A stretch of DNA of 9,528 nucleotides from Ktedonobacter sp. GTDB taxonomy: Bacteria; Chloroflexota; Ktedonobacteria; Ktedonobacterales; Ktedonobacteraceae. The stretch lies in assembly GCA_003450555.1 (NCBI GenBank), contig DMFQ01000321.1:1-9528 (forward strand). The letters run 5' to 3'. A program made the translations under genes and the position numbers. This document shows, piece by piece, positions 1-7,169 of the stretch (positions are counted from its first letter, which is position 1; the number at the start of each line of letters is the position of its first letter). The notes beneath the pieces are model-generated. The model was given only the letters and a program-made list of their open reading frames with translations. It did no database searches and was not told where the DNA came from.

Positions 1-310
1 TTGCCTGGGATGCAACAGGCACAGCTGATAGCCGCGCTTGGACTAAGGCATGGGAGAGATTCTCCCCATAGTGGGAGGTCGCCTCCATCCCTATGAGGAT
101 CTGCTCTGCTGGGACGCCCAACTGCTCGAGTTTGCCACACAGCAGCGCAAAGCCTGCCGCGTCATTGGCAAACTCCATCGGCTTGAACACCTGGCGTTTG
201 TCAGGGGTCAGCACACACGCACTACAGCTTTGGCTCCCGATATCCACCCCAACCACGAAGCGAGAGGATGAGGCATCCACAGGAGAAGAGGGGGTCTTTG
301 CGTGATCCAT
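1..310 (-). CDS. IS110-family transposase, N-terminal part (runs off the window)
   Basis: Recombinase of an IS110-type insertion sequence. It catalyses RNA-guided excision and insertion using a RuvC-like DEDD domain and, later in the protein, a serine-containing Tnp domain. Only the first 103 residues are present; the frame is still open at base 1. Reading from ATG at 310, residues 18-28 include VVGVDIGS with the first catalytic Asp at about 23, and residues 72-78 read LIGMEAT with the catalytic Glu at about 76. This spacing and wording are typical of IS110 N-termini. A modest ribosome site (AAGGGAAG) lies about 8 bases before the ATG. The later two Asp residues and the C-terminal domain are outside the window, so integrity cannot be judged. 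The leader before it holds the bridge-RNA candidate, the arrangement known for the IS110 (not IS1111) group. Confidence 0.88.
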   Translation of the reverse strand, partial: MDHAKTPSSPVDASSSRFVVGVDIGSQSCSACVLTPDKRQVFKPMEFANDAAGFALLCGKLEQLGVPAEQILIGMEATSHYGENLSHALVQARLSAVPVASQA

Positions 311-338
311 GGTTCCACTTCCCTTCTGACCAGCGAGC

Positions 339-388
339 GTCGGTCAGTCCACGAGAACAACACCCACAGCAGCAACGGGGTGACCGAC
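339..388 (-). repeat. Inverted repeat in the transposase leader
   Basis: GTCGGTCA at 339-346 and its exact complement TGACCGAC at 381-388 flank a 34-base loop, between the bridge-RNA candidate and the transposase ATG at 310. A direct repeat GCGAGCGT (333-340 and 397-404) overlaps both sides. It could be a distal hairpin of the leader RNA or control access to the transposase start. There is no T-run, so it is not a standard terminator. Confidence 0.4.
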
Positions 389-418
389 CGAGCAGGGCGA
401 GCGTCAACTCATTGGGGA

Positions 419-627
419 TCGGCAGTCTCACCTGGCTCCTTGAACCAAAGCCAACGAGCTGCGACAAGCTCTATCGCCGCTTGGAACCCTGCTGGACGGG
501 GAGCCATCTCTACTCGGAGGTCACTGCGTGACTCAATGAGCGCGCAGGCCGCATAGTAGGCATGCAGGCTCTCCCGTTGTTCCCAACAGTGTAGCAGTTT
601 CTTTGTGAAACACAAGTCTTCTGCTAC
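419..627 (-). ncRNA. Candidate IS110 bridge RNA (seekRNA)
   Basis: Three hairpins found by hand, in transcript order. First, a 5' stem-loop: GTAGCAG/CTGCTAC (621-627 with 591-597) enclosing TTGTG/CACAA with an AAA/TTT triloop. Second, a large stem: 567-586 pairs with 481-505 in 17 bp with two single-base bulges and one internal loop, topped by CTGCG/CGCAG (543-547 with 524-528). Its two unpaired sides, about 548-566 and 506-523, would be the left and right target guides. Third, 419-464: 14 bp around an 11-base loop, the candidate donor-binding loop. Published IS110 bridge RNAs have this order (5' stem-loop, target loop, donor loop) and lie before the transposase gene. The donor guides could not be matched convincingly, and the 3' end is uncertain. 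Confidence 0.62.
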
Positions 628-631
628 AATG

Positions 632-637
632 AGTATA
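632..637 (-). promoter_or_regulatory. Putative -10 box for the bridge RNA
   Basis: TATACT on the minus strand sits just inside the inferred left edge, with its expected start point at about 625-627, exactly where the first RNA hairpin begins. No convincing -35 is visible in the present flank. In IS110 circles, joining right end to left end can supply the -35, so a split promoter would explain the missing half. This is inference. Confidence 0.4.
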
Positions 638-641
638 TGAG

Positions 642-802
642 TAGGGATGAACCTTGCGGCCATCCTAGGGCAGGGCGGCGTCTAGCCAGGCATCCATATT
701 GGATGCGTCTTGGATGACCCTTGCCATCGCCTTGAAAGTCTCGATTAATCTATCCCACCTCCCACGCTACTGTTACGAAACCTCCCATCCCTCCGCAAAT
801 CG
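642..802. other. Intergenic DNA between the IS edge and the BTAD promoter
   Basis: No supported gene. The only structures seen are a 6-bp hairpin (GCATCC at 690-695 with GGATGC at 701-706) and a GTTACGAAA site at 772-780. The core of that site also occurs near two other genes in the window. Confidence 0.5.
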
Positions 803-850
803 TTGCGCACCAGGACTCAATAGCGTATAATTGCTCCATTAATGGAGGTG
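803..850 (+). promoter_or_regulatory. Promoter and RBS of the BTAD regulator gene
   Basis: A perfect -10 TATAAT at 826-831 is preceded at 17 bp by TTGCGC (803-808), a weak -35 sharing only TTG with consensus. GGAGGTG at 844-850 is a strong ribosome site just before the ATG at 855. The predicted transcript start is near 838, leaving a very short leader. Confidence 0.65.
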
Positions 851-854
851 ATAT

Positions 855-3842
855 ATGCCCCAATTAGCTCTGTATTTGCTCGGTTCGCCCCGTATCGAGA
901 GCGATGGTGCGTCTGTCGATATCGATACGCGCAAGGCGGTCGCGCTCATCGCCTATCTTGTGGTGACGCAACAGCACCACGGGCGGGACACACTGGCGAA
1001 CTTGCTCTGGCCAGAATACGACCAGTCTCACGCTCGCGGTGCCTTGCGCCGTACCCTTTCCACCCTCAACAAGGCTCTTGCTGGAAATTGCCTGGATATT
1101 GAAAGGGAAACGGTCGGTGTGGCTCCTCAGGCTAAATTATGGGTGGATGTCAATGACTTCAACCATTACCTGGCGGAATGCCGAACGCATGGACACCAGG
1201 CGAACGAGGTCTGTACGGCTTGCCTTGAGCCGCTCACTCGCGCAATATCTCTCTACCGCGATGATTTTCTGGCGGGCTTCAGTCTGCGCGATAGCCCCAA
1301 TTTCGATGACTGGCAGTTCTTACAGACGGATATCTTGCGCCGCGAATTGGCCAGTGCGCTTGAACGGCTTGTCCACTGTCATTGCGCCCTGGGAGAATTC
1401 GACCCGGCGATTACCTATGCCCACCGCTGGCTAACAATTGATCGACTACACGAACCAACCTATCGCCAGCTCATGCTGTTGTATGCCTGGCATGGCCAGC
1501 GTACCGCCGCCTTGCACCAGTATCGTGAGTGCGTGCAGGTACTTGACCAGGAACTGGGTGTAGCTCCCCTGGAGGCAACGGCTCAGTTGTATCAAGCGAT
1601 CAAAGAGAACCACGTGCCCTCGCTGCCAGCACCTCTTCAGAAGCCAGCCCTTGCTAAAGCAGAGGTACAGAGTCTATCAACGATGGCTCCCTCTGAGGAC
1701 TTTTCTTTATCCATGGCGTCTTCTACGACAAAAGCTCCAGTGGCGAATACTGAATATCCTCTGGTGGGGCGGTCTGCTGAGTGGTCTACGCTGTTTAATG
1801 CCTATAGTTCTATTAATGGTGGGGGGCAGATACTCATCCTGGAGGGAGAGGCCGGTATAGGTAAGACGCGTCTGGCCGAAGAGTTTCTCAATCATGCTCA
1901 CGAAAGGGGAGCGGTCGTCCTCACAACTCGCTGTTACGAAGGAGAGACGCACCTTGCCTATGGGCCGGTCATTGCGCTTTTACGTTCCGCCATTGCGCAA
2001 AAGGATAATATTCACCGGCTGGATGAACTGCCGCTCGCATGGCAGAGTGAGGTTTCCCGCCTGTTGCCTGAACTTGCCATGCAGCATCCTGCTTTGCCCG
2101 CTCCTCCACCGCTCGACGGACCGGGCACGCAGAGCCGCTTTTTTGAGGGTCTCAGCCAGGCGCTCCTCGCACTTTGTAATCGCAGTGATTCACCATCCGG
2201 CGTCATCTTTTTTGATGATGTGCACTGGGCCGATAGCGCCTCGCTTGAACTGCTGAGCTATATAGTGCGGCGACTCCGTGAGCAGCCAATTTGCCTGACC
2301 TTTACCTGGCGGGGCAAACAGATAGTAAGAGATGCGCGCCTGCACCAGGTGTTGGGAGAGGCTCAGCGCTCAGGCAAAGCCACTATTGTCACGTTGATGC
2401 GCCTGGATCAGGCCTCCGTTCGAAAATTGGTGCACACGGTCTTAGCAAATGATACAAAATTGACCGCTAGTCTCGTCGATCGCTTGTATAGCGAGACGGA
2501 GGGTCTCCCTTTTTTCCTGCTAGAATACCTGAATGCTATGGCCAAGGGCCAGTTGGCAACCGGCACTGTTGATTGGTCTCTGCCTGGAGGAGTGCGCGAT
2601 CTCTTGCAATCACGCCTCAGCGGGGTGAGTGACATTGGTTGGCAGTTGCTCAATACCGCCGCGGTTATCGGACGCTCGTTCGACTATGACACGCTGCGTG
2701 AGGCGAGCGGTCGCAGCGAAGAAGAGGCGGTCACGGCCCTGGAAGCATTGATTGATCAGGGGCTGGTCGAGGAAGTACAGAAGAGTACGAGCGAATACAC
2801 TTTAACCTATGACTTTAGCCATGAGAAACTGCGTACCCTCGTCTATGAAGAGACTAGCCTTGCCAGGCGCAGGCTGCTGCATCGTCGTATCGCGGACGTA
2901 CTGGCCAGCCACGCGCGCGGACAGCGTGAAGTCGACGCGTTGGCCGGTCAGATAGCGCACCATTACCAACTGGCAGGAAATGAGCCGCTGGCGGCGGAAT
3001 ATTTTCGCCTGGCAGGTGAGTACGCCCGCAGTCTGTACGCGAACTCAGAGGCGCTGGCCCATTTACGCCTGGCATTAGCATTGGGACATCCTGATTCAGC
3101 CGCGCTGCACGAGGCTAGCGGTGATCTCTATACGCTCTTAGGAGAATACGCCGCAGCTTTGAAGAGCTATGAAACAGCAGCCGCTCTGTGTGATACAAAT
3201 GCCCTGGCTCGCGTGGAGCACAAGTTAGGTACTGTATATGATCGGCGCGGCGCGTGGGACATGGCTGAAAGCCACTACGAGGCCGCGCTGCGGGTGCTCG
3301 GAGAGACAGGTTCTGCCCATGAGCGCGCCAGGCTCTATGCGGATTGGAGCCTGACAGCCTACCGGCGCGGACTGCTAGATAAAGCGCTGGAACTGGCTCA
3401 CCGGGCGTTAGAACTGGCTGAAACCGCCCAGGATAAGCTTGCGCTGGCCCAGGTTCATAACATCCTGGGCATTCTCGCCAGCAAACAGGAAGATCGGCAG
3501 GAGGCACGCCGTCAGTTGGAAGAGAGTCTCAGACTGGCTGAAGACCTGGGCGAACCGGGCATTCACGCAGCGGCTCTCAACAACCTTGCCCATGCCCATT
3601 ACGCCGAAGGTGAAATCGAACTAGCGCTGGCTTTGACGGAAAAGGCTCTGGCCCTAAGTCTCTCTCAAGGCGATCGTCATCACGAGGCCGCGCTCCACAG
3701 TAAAATGGCGGACCTTCTTCATACAGGAGGCAGGTCCGAGGCCGCAATGACTCATCTCAAGCAAGCGGTGAGCATCTATGCCGAGATTGGCGTGGAGGCG
3801 GATACCTTACAACCGGAAATCTGGAAACTCTCTGAGTGGTAG
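855..3842 (+). CDS. BTAD-ATPase-TPR transcriptional regulator (AfsR/SARP-like, STAND type)
   Basis: Large signal-integrating regulator of 995 aa. Residues 1-95 resemble the winged-helix DNA-binding part of SARP-like proteins (RKAVALIAYL, LLWPEY, ALRRTLSTLNKAL). Residues 96-252 are the bacterial transcriptional activation domain, ending with HQYRECVQVLDQELGVAPL. After a Ser/Ala/Pro-rich linker (255-298), an ATPase module starts with YPLVGRSAEW: Walker A GEAGIGKT at 331-338 and Walker B IFFDDVHWAD at 451-460. From about 700 to the end lie helical TPR-like repeats (for example LGEYAAALKSYETAAAL, LNNLAHAHYAEGE). Family knowledge suggests nucleotide-dependent switching with the TPRs as ligand or protein sensor; target genes cannot be told from sequence. 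The start at 855 is supported by the RBS. The domain set is complete, with no truncation. It is monocistronic here and convergent with the receiver gene. Confidence 0.92.
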   Translation: MPQLALYLLGSPRIESDGASVDIDTRKAVALIAYLVVTQQHHGRDTLANLLWPEYDQSHARGALRRTLSTLNKALAGNCLDIERETVGVAPQAKLWVDVNDFNHYLAECRTHGHQANEVCTACLEPLTRAISLYRDDFLAGFSLRDSPNFDDWQFLQTDILRRELASALERLVHCHCALGEFDPAITYAHRWLTIDRLHEPTYRQLMLLYAWHGQRTAALHQYRECVQVLDQELGVAPLEATAQLYQAIKENHVPSLPAPLQKPALAKAEVQSLSTMAPSEDFSLSMASSTTKAPVANTEYPLVGRSAEWSTLFNAYSSINGGGQILILEGEAGIGKTRLAEEFLNHAHERGAVVLTTRCYEGETHLAYGPVIALLRSAIAQKDNIHRLDELPLAWQSEVSRLLPELAMQHPALPAPPPLDGPGTQSRFFEGLSQALLALCNRSDSPSGVIFFDDVHWADSASLELLSYIVRRLREQPICLTFTWRGKQIVRDARLHQVLGEAQRSGKATIVTLMRLDQASVRKLVHTVLANDTKLTASLVDRLYSETEGLPFFLLEYLNAMAKGQLATGTVDWSLPGGVRDLLQSRLSGVSDIGWQLLNTAAVIGRSFDYDTLREASGRSEEEAVTALEALIDQGLVEEVQKSTSEYTLTYDFSHEKLRTLVYEETSLARRRLLHRRIADVLASHARGQREVDALAGQIAHHYQLAGNEPLAAEYFRLAGEYARSLYANSEALAHLRLALALGHPDSAALHEASGDLYTLLGEYAAALKSYETAAALCDTNALARVEHKLGTVYDRRGAWDMAESHYEAALRVLGETGSAHERARLYADWSLTAYRRGLLDKALELAHRALELAETAQDKLALAQVHNILGILASKQEDRQEARRQLEESLRLAEDLGEPGIHAAALNNLAHAHYAEGEIELALALTEKALALSLSQGDRHHEAALHSKMADLLHTGGRSEAAMTHLKQAVSIYAEIGVEADTLQPEIWKLSEW

Positions 3843-3855
3843 GGGGAGATGAAAG

Positions 3856-3881
3856 ACTCATCATAAGGGGTATTGATGAGT
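3856..3881. terminator. Possible bidirectional terminator between convergent genes
   Basis: ACTCATCA (3856-3863) and TGATGAGT (3874-3881) form a perfect 8-bp stem with a 10-base loop, 13 bases after the regulator's stop and 28 bases beyond the stop of the minus-strand receiver gene. The stem is AT-rich and the following T-runs are short on both strands, so the strength is doubtful. Confidence 0.45.
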
Positions 3882-3909
3882 AGTACCTTTCTTGAGAACA
3901 TGCCAAAGT

Positions 3910-4311
3910 TCAGGCTATGAGCCTTTCGATATTTCGTAAAAGATCATCAAGTTCAAACGGTTTCTGTATGAGCATGATGTTTCGCTTACTGGCTTCTTCA
4001 AAAGGAAAACTTGCGCTTATCAGAAGAACAGGAACTTCTTCTAGCTCTTTTGTAGTATGGAGTAGGTCGTAGAGTTCGAGGCCATTTATGTGAGGAAGTC
4101 TATAATCGAAGAGAAAGAGACTGGGTTTGCACTCGTGGACCATTTGTAATGCCTGGGAGCTATTCGTAGCCAGTAGAGCATGATGGGGCGTTTCTTGTGT
4201 GATAGTTTCAACGAGTAATGAGCCTATCATATAATCGTCTTCAACGACAAGGATAGTTTTTACGATGGTGTTGCCTTCGGATGGACTTGTTGGACCTCGG
4301 GCGCCAAACAT
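3910..4311 (-). CDS. Stand-alone response regulator receiver (REC) domain protein
   Basis: Single-domain response regulator of 133 aa with no output domain. The hallmark residues are visible: the acidic pair in LVVEDD, the phosphoacceptor Asp in LFLFDYRLP, the Ser of LLISAS and the Lys of IQKPFEL, so phosphorylation should be possible. I chose ATG at 4311 because GGGGGGAAAG lies just before it. An in-frame ATG at 4326 and a TTG at 4335 lack a good ribosome site. The roughly 25 residues before the REC fold carry no recognised motif. No histidine kinase is in the window. It lies 130 bases after the oxidoreductase gene on the same strand, so it may have its own promoter or be read through from the partner-switch operon. 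A role as phospho-relay or adaptor for that operon is inference. Confidence 0.85.
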   Translation of the reverse strand: MFGARGPTSPSEGNTIVKTILVVEDDYMIGSLLVETITQETPHHALLATNSSQALQMVHECKPSLFLFDYRLPHINGLELYDLLHTTKELEEVPVLLISASFPFEEASKRNIMLIQKPFELDDLLRNIERLIA

Positions 4312-4441
4312 ATGCTTTCCCCCCATATAGTGCAAAACTCATAAGTAGATAGTCTTAGCACGATAGTAATGGTGAGGTGGTTTCAAATCAGCGCTGTGAG
4401 TGAGCCTGGATGAATGGGAGCAAGGTTCGTAAATAGACCTC

Positions 4442-5878
4442 TCATCGTATGTTGTTGCTCAAAGCGCTCTTCGCGGCGAAGTAGCCGCACATGCCATGTA
4501 CGCCCCCTCCAGGAGGAGTGGAGGATGAGCAAAGATAGAGATCTTTGCAGGGTGTGGCATAGGGATTTACCTGTATGGTGGGTCGCGTGAAGAATTGCCA
4601 GAGGTCCTGGACGCCACCGTTGATATCGCCGCCGATATAATTCGCGTTATATTGCTCAAGTTCTACCGGCGAAATGGTATGACGCGCCAGGATACGGTCC
4701 CTGAAGCCGGGGGCGAAACGTTCAATCTGCCCTTCAATGCGCTCGGTCATATCAAATGTTGTGGCACTGGGGACATGGCAATATGCCCAGACGGTCTGTT
4801 TGCCAGCCGGGGCTCGCGTTGCATCAAAGAGGCTCTGCTGCGCCACCAGTACAAACGGCCTTTCGGGATGTTTCCCCTGCCAGACCTCTGACTCGGCGGC
4901 GGCAATCTCAGGCAAGGTACCTCCTACGTGCACCGTTCCGGCACGCGTGCAATCGTTCGCCTTCCAGGGGATTGGACCATCAAGCGCGAGGTCAAGCTTG
5001 AATACGCCCGGACCATAGCGGAAGCTGCGGAGCTTGCGTTGATATCCCGAGGGAAGACGAGAACCCGCGATACGCAGCAGTTGGTGTGGTGTGACATCGC
5101 AGAGGGTGACCCGCGCTGAGGGGAGCATGTCGAGCGACTTGATCTCCATGCCGGTCACGATTTCACCGCCAAGTGAGCGCAGATAAGAGGCCATGGCATC
5201 GACAATCTGCTGCGAGCCGCCGCGCGGTATTGGCCAACCAACGGCGTGACCAAGAACGCCCAGCACCAGGCCAAAGCCGGCGGTTGGCCGCCGCTCTAGA
5301 GGTAACATCGAGTGCGCAGACATTCCCGCGAATAGAGCGCGGGCGCGTTCGCCTTTAAACGTGCTAGTCGCCAGTCCACGTGCGGAACGAATAGCGCGCA
5401 AGCCAAATTGGGAGAGCGTGAAAGGGTGGCGCAGAGACTGTGGTCGTAGAGGTCCAAGGAAGGCATCCGACAGGATATCCCACTCTGCGACAAGAGGCGT
5501 CATGAGTTTGCTGTATGCAGCCGCATCAGTTCCAAGCGTTGCACCGGTCGCAGCAACCGAACGGTCAAGCAGCATGGCTGAACCATCGTCGAGTGGATGC
5601 GCAAGCTGAACCGGTGGCTGAATCCACTCCAGGCCATACTGCTCGAGTGGCAGAGTGCGAAAGAAGGGTGAGCCAAGCCCGAGTGGGTGAATTGCCGAGC
5701 AGACATCGTGTACGAAGCCAGGGAGCGTCAGTTCTGTTGAACGCGAACCACCACCAATGGTATTCCTCGCCTCGTACACGATGACTGAGCGACCCGCACG
5801 AGCTATAGTAATAGCCGCGGCGAGACCGTTCGGCCCTGAGCCGATTACGACTGCGTCATAGGCGTATTGTTTTGACAT
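4442..5878 (-). CDS. FAD-dependent oxidoreductase, phytoene desaturase/PYROXD2-like
   Basis: Flavoprotein of 478 aa, the normal length for the family. Residues 8-36 form the dinucleotide-binding fold with GSGPNGLAAA at 13-22 and the ribose-binding Glu in VYEA at about 36, followed by GGGSRS at 42-47. The C-terminus has GGDINGG (about 416-422) and PPGGGVHGMCGYFAA (about 455-469), which close the FAD site in the phytoene desaturase/amine oxidase superfamily. The wording is closest to the PYROXD2-like branch, for which no substrate is firmly known in bacteria. No crt-type carotenoid genes are beside it, so a desaturase role in carotenoid synthesis is not supported. It starts 25 bases after the preceding gene, which implies cotranscription; its own ribosome site is weak, so translation may be coupled. 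It ends the operon. Confidence 0.87.
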   Translation of the reverse strand: MSKQYAYDAVVIGSGPNGLAAAITIARAGRSVIVYEARNTIGGGSRSTELTLPGFVHDVCSAIHPLGLGSPFFRTLPLEQYGLEWIQPPVQLAHPLDDGSAMLLDRSVAATGATLGTDAAAYSKLMTPLVAEWDILSDAFLGPLRPQSLRHPFTLSQFGLRAIRSARGLATSTFKGERARALFAGMSAHSMLPLERRPTAGFGLVLGVLGHAVGWPIPRGGSQQIVDAMASYLRSLGGEIVTGMEIKSLDMLPSARVTLCDVTPHQLLRIAGSRLPSGYQRKLRSFRYGPGVFKLDLALDGPIPWKANDCTRAGTVHVGGTLPEIAAAESEVWQGKHPERPFVLVAQQSLFDATRAPAGKQTVWAYCHVPSATTFDMTERIEGQIERFAPGFRDRILARHTISPVELEQYNANYIGGDINGGVQDLWQFFTRPTIQVNPYATPCKDLYLCSSSTPPGGGVHGMCGYFAAKSALSNNIR

Positions 5879-5903
5879 ACCATACCAATTCTCTAAAGCT
5901 GTT

Positions 5904-6674
5904 TCAGCGTTTTTTCCTTTTTATCCAGCGCGTGGGTGCTGTAATAGTATACATCGCGGTGCGCATCGCTGCATTATGCCAGATGTTTTTCGCAAATGAC
6001 CACTGCAATTTGGCATCGACGCATGTTATCTGCATCTCCACCGGCTCATCCCTATCAAAGTAGGCCGCGAGGGATTTCAAGGTATGCTGCCAGAAGACAT
6101 CCTCCTGTTTATGCCCGCCGAAACGCAGGCCAAGTTCATAGAGCGGGTCGTTGGCGCGCATTAAGACCTGCGCCTGTGTCACGATAGCGTTGTCCTCTTC
6201 GTACGCGCTAAAGGTAATCCATCCCGCAAACATATGCCCCTGTGGCGTCATCAGCGTGAAGGACTCGTCATCGGCATAAAGGACGAGCACACCCGTGGAG
6301 AGCGCCATCCCCCCAGGCATGGAGAGGCTCAAGAGAGCGACTTCACCGGGAGCAATGCCGGTAAGAGGCGCGTAGAAACGGTTCCCGGCTGGCCAGAACT
6401 GTGGGAAGTTCTCCTTCCAGGCCTTGATAATTGCTTTCGTGCTCAAAGGCGCTGCAGTTGAACCCCCCACATCATCCACTTTGAAGCGCACGCGGTAGGT
6501 TTTCTGCCACATCTGGCCGAAACCCTGCAGTGGTCCCACAGCCTGTCGCCCATCCACATTGAGATTCAGCGCCCCACTGGGTATGTTGGATACCTTCAAA
6601 TTCGAGCCACTTTGAGACCAGTAAGCGGCATCGCGTGATTGCCCATCGTTCGGTGGAACGGGAGAAGTAGTCAT
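5904..6674 (-). CDS. Conserved-looking hypothetical protein, 256 aa
   Basis: I do not recognise this protein. The start is well supported: AGGAGGAAA lies at 6681-6689 before the ATG at 6674. There is no signal peptide or membrane segment. The N-terminal 25 residues are polar and probably disordered. Then comes a region rich in aromatic residues (GFGQMWQKTYRVRFKV, ENFPQFWPAGNRFYAPL), a beta-rich stretch (about 110-170), a conserved-looking motif MRANDPLYELGLRFGG, and a very basic tail (RWIKRKKR). The overall look, a compact alpha/beta fold with an ending amphipathic helix, could fit an SRPBCC/DUF1990-like lipid- or ligand-binding protein, but no diagnostic motif confirms this. It sits between the STAS genes and the oxidoreductase, 25 bases from the latter, suggesting a shared pathway, for example presenting a hydrophobic substrate to the flavoenzyme. 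That is inference only. Confidence 0.75.
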   Translation of the reverse strand: MTTSPVPPNDGQSRDAAYWSQSGSNLKVSNIPSGALNLNVDGRQAVGPLQGFGQMWQKTYRVRFKVDDVGGSTAAPLSTKAIIKAWKENFPQFWPAGNRFYAPLTGIAPGEVALLSLSMPGGMALSTGVLVLYADDESFTLMTPQGHMFAGWITFSAYEEDNAIVTQAQVLMRANDPLYELGLRFGGHKQEDVFWQHTLKSLAAYFDRDEPVEMQITCVDAKLQWSFAKNIWHNAAMRTAMYTITAPTRWIKRKKR

Positions 6675-6725
6675 GATATATTTCCTCCTGATAGCTTTGT
6701 TTCGCGCCCCTACGTTATTGCGCCC

Positions 6726-7077
6726 TTATGACGCTGCTAGAGCAGCAGACTCGCCATCATAAATTTTGATGGCATCGCTTAAACGCGTCACTTCAAAGAT
6801 ATGCCGGTAGTGGTCGCTTAAACCGTAAGCATACATGCGTTGTTTTTGGCGATTGATGCGGATGAGCAGCGTGACAAGCAGGCCAATACCACTGCTGTTC
6901 ATATACTCCAACCCGGGCAAAATTTAAGATGATAGTGCGGGTGGTTGGAGTGTTTGCTTCCGTGTATGCCTCCATGAGTACATTTTCCGCGAATGCTGAG
7001 ACATCACCCTGGATATCGATGATACTGGTAGTTGGACTTACCCGACGAACCTTCATCATTACGTTGGCTTGAGGCAT
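6726..7077 (-). pseudogene. Second STAS anti-anti-sigma-type protein, frame broken by one base
   Basis: Paralogue of the STAS gene just before it. From ATG at 7077 (RBS GGAGGAA nearby) the frame reads a normal STAS start, including SIIDIQGDVSAFAENVL, as far as ILNFAR. It then shifts and would end at 6793 after unrelated residues. In the next frame the rest of the domain continues: LEYMNSSGIGLLVTLL, GLSDHYRHIFEVTRL, to a stop at 6726. Removing one base in the GGG of CCCGGG (6912-6914 on the plus strand) restores a 116-aa protein that aligns without gaps through this point with its neighbour (NFARLEYMNSSG against NFSDVDYINSTG). The expected phosphoacceptor is Ser 61/62 of the restored protein. 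Either a sequencing error or a recent mutation. The intact product would be a substrate of the upstream kinase/phosphatase. Confidence 0.8.
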
Positions 7078-7123
7078 AAAAAGTTCCTCCTTCGTTGGCT
7101 CTATGAGACGAAGTGCTTATGTA

Positions 7124-7140
7124 GTTGTACAACAACGTTG
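7124..7140. promoter_or_regulatory. Overlapping palindromes, possible operator
   Basis: GTTGTACAAC (7124-7133) is a perfect 10-bp palindrome and shares its last base with CAACGTTG (7133-7140), a perfect 8-bp one. They lie 47 bases before the start of the second STAS gene. Together with the nearby hairpin, this makes the 110-bp gap unusually rich in symmetry. A protein-binding site is possible, but no known operator is recognised. Confidence 0.3.
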
Positions 7141-7145
7141 GCGTC

Positions 7146-7169
7146 GTATCTTCACACCAGTGAAGATAC
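7146..7169. repeat. Perfect 10-bp hairpin between the two STAS genes
   Basis: GTATCTTCAC (7146-7155) and GTGAAGATAC (7160-7169) pair perfectly around a 4-base loop, 18 bases after the stop of the first STAS gene. No T-run follows on the minus strand, so it is not a classic terminator. It may be an operator or an mRNA processing or stabilising hairpin that sets different levels of the two STAS products. Confidence 0.6.

Larger units (their letters stand above)
1..641 (-). mobile_element. IS110-family insertion sequence, left end and partial body
   Basis: The element is read on the minus strand: left edge near 640/641, then about 330 bases of structured non-coding leader, then the transposase from 310 to beyond base 1. 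IS110 elements lack conspicuous terminal inverted repeats, so the edge is inferred from RNA-guide logic. Minus-strand bases 649-640 read CATCCCTACT, and the target loop of the putative bridge RNA holds CATGCCTACT (9 of 10), ending in the CT dinucleotide used as crossover core in studied IS110 members. The right end is not in the window. The edge lies about 185 bp before the promoter of the BTAD regulator gene, so that gene's own promoter appears undisturbed. Confidence 0.7.

Noticed and set aside
222..556. Several overlapping open frames on both strands near the transposase start
   Set aside because: They are low-complexity readings of GC-rich DNA in other frames of the IS110 gene and its leader, with no ribosome sites or domains.
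407..634. CAATGAGT at 627-634 with its complement at 407-414 as a donor guide or terminal repeat
   Set aside because: It lies 6 bases away from the inferred core and mostly before the transcript start, so it does not fit a donor guide; an 8-base match at this distance can be chance.
409..663. 84-codon open frame on the minus strand in the IS leader
   Set aside because: It starts outside the inferred IS edge, has no clear ribosome site or recognisable domain, and lies over the stems of the RNA candidate, which better explain the sequence.
690..706. Small hairpin as terminator or attachment site
   Set aside because: Only 6 bp, no T-run, no linked gene end.
4389..4396. CAGCGCTG palindrome as operon terminator
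   Set aside because: Short, without a loop or T-run; no convincing terminator was found after the oxidoreductase gene.
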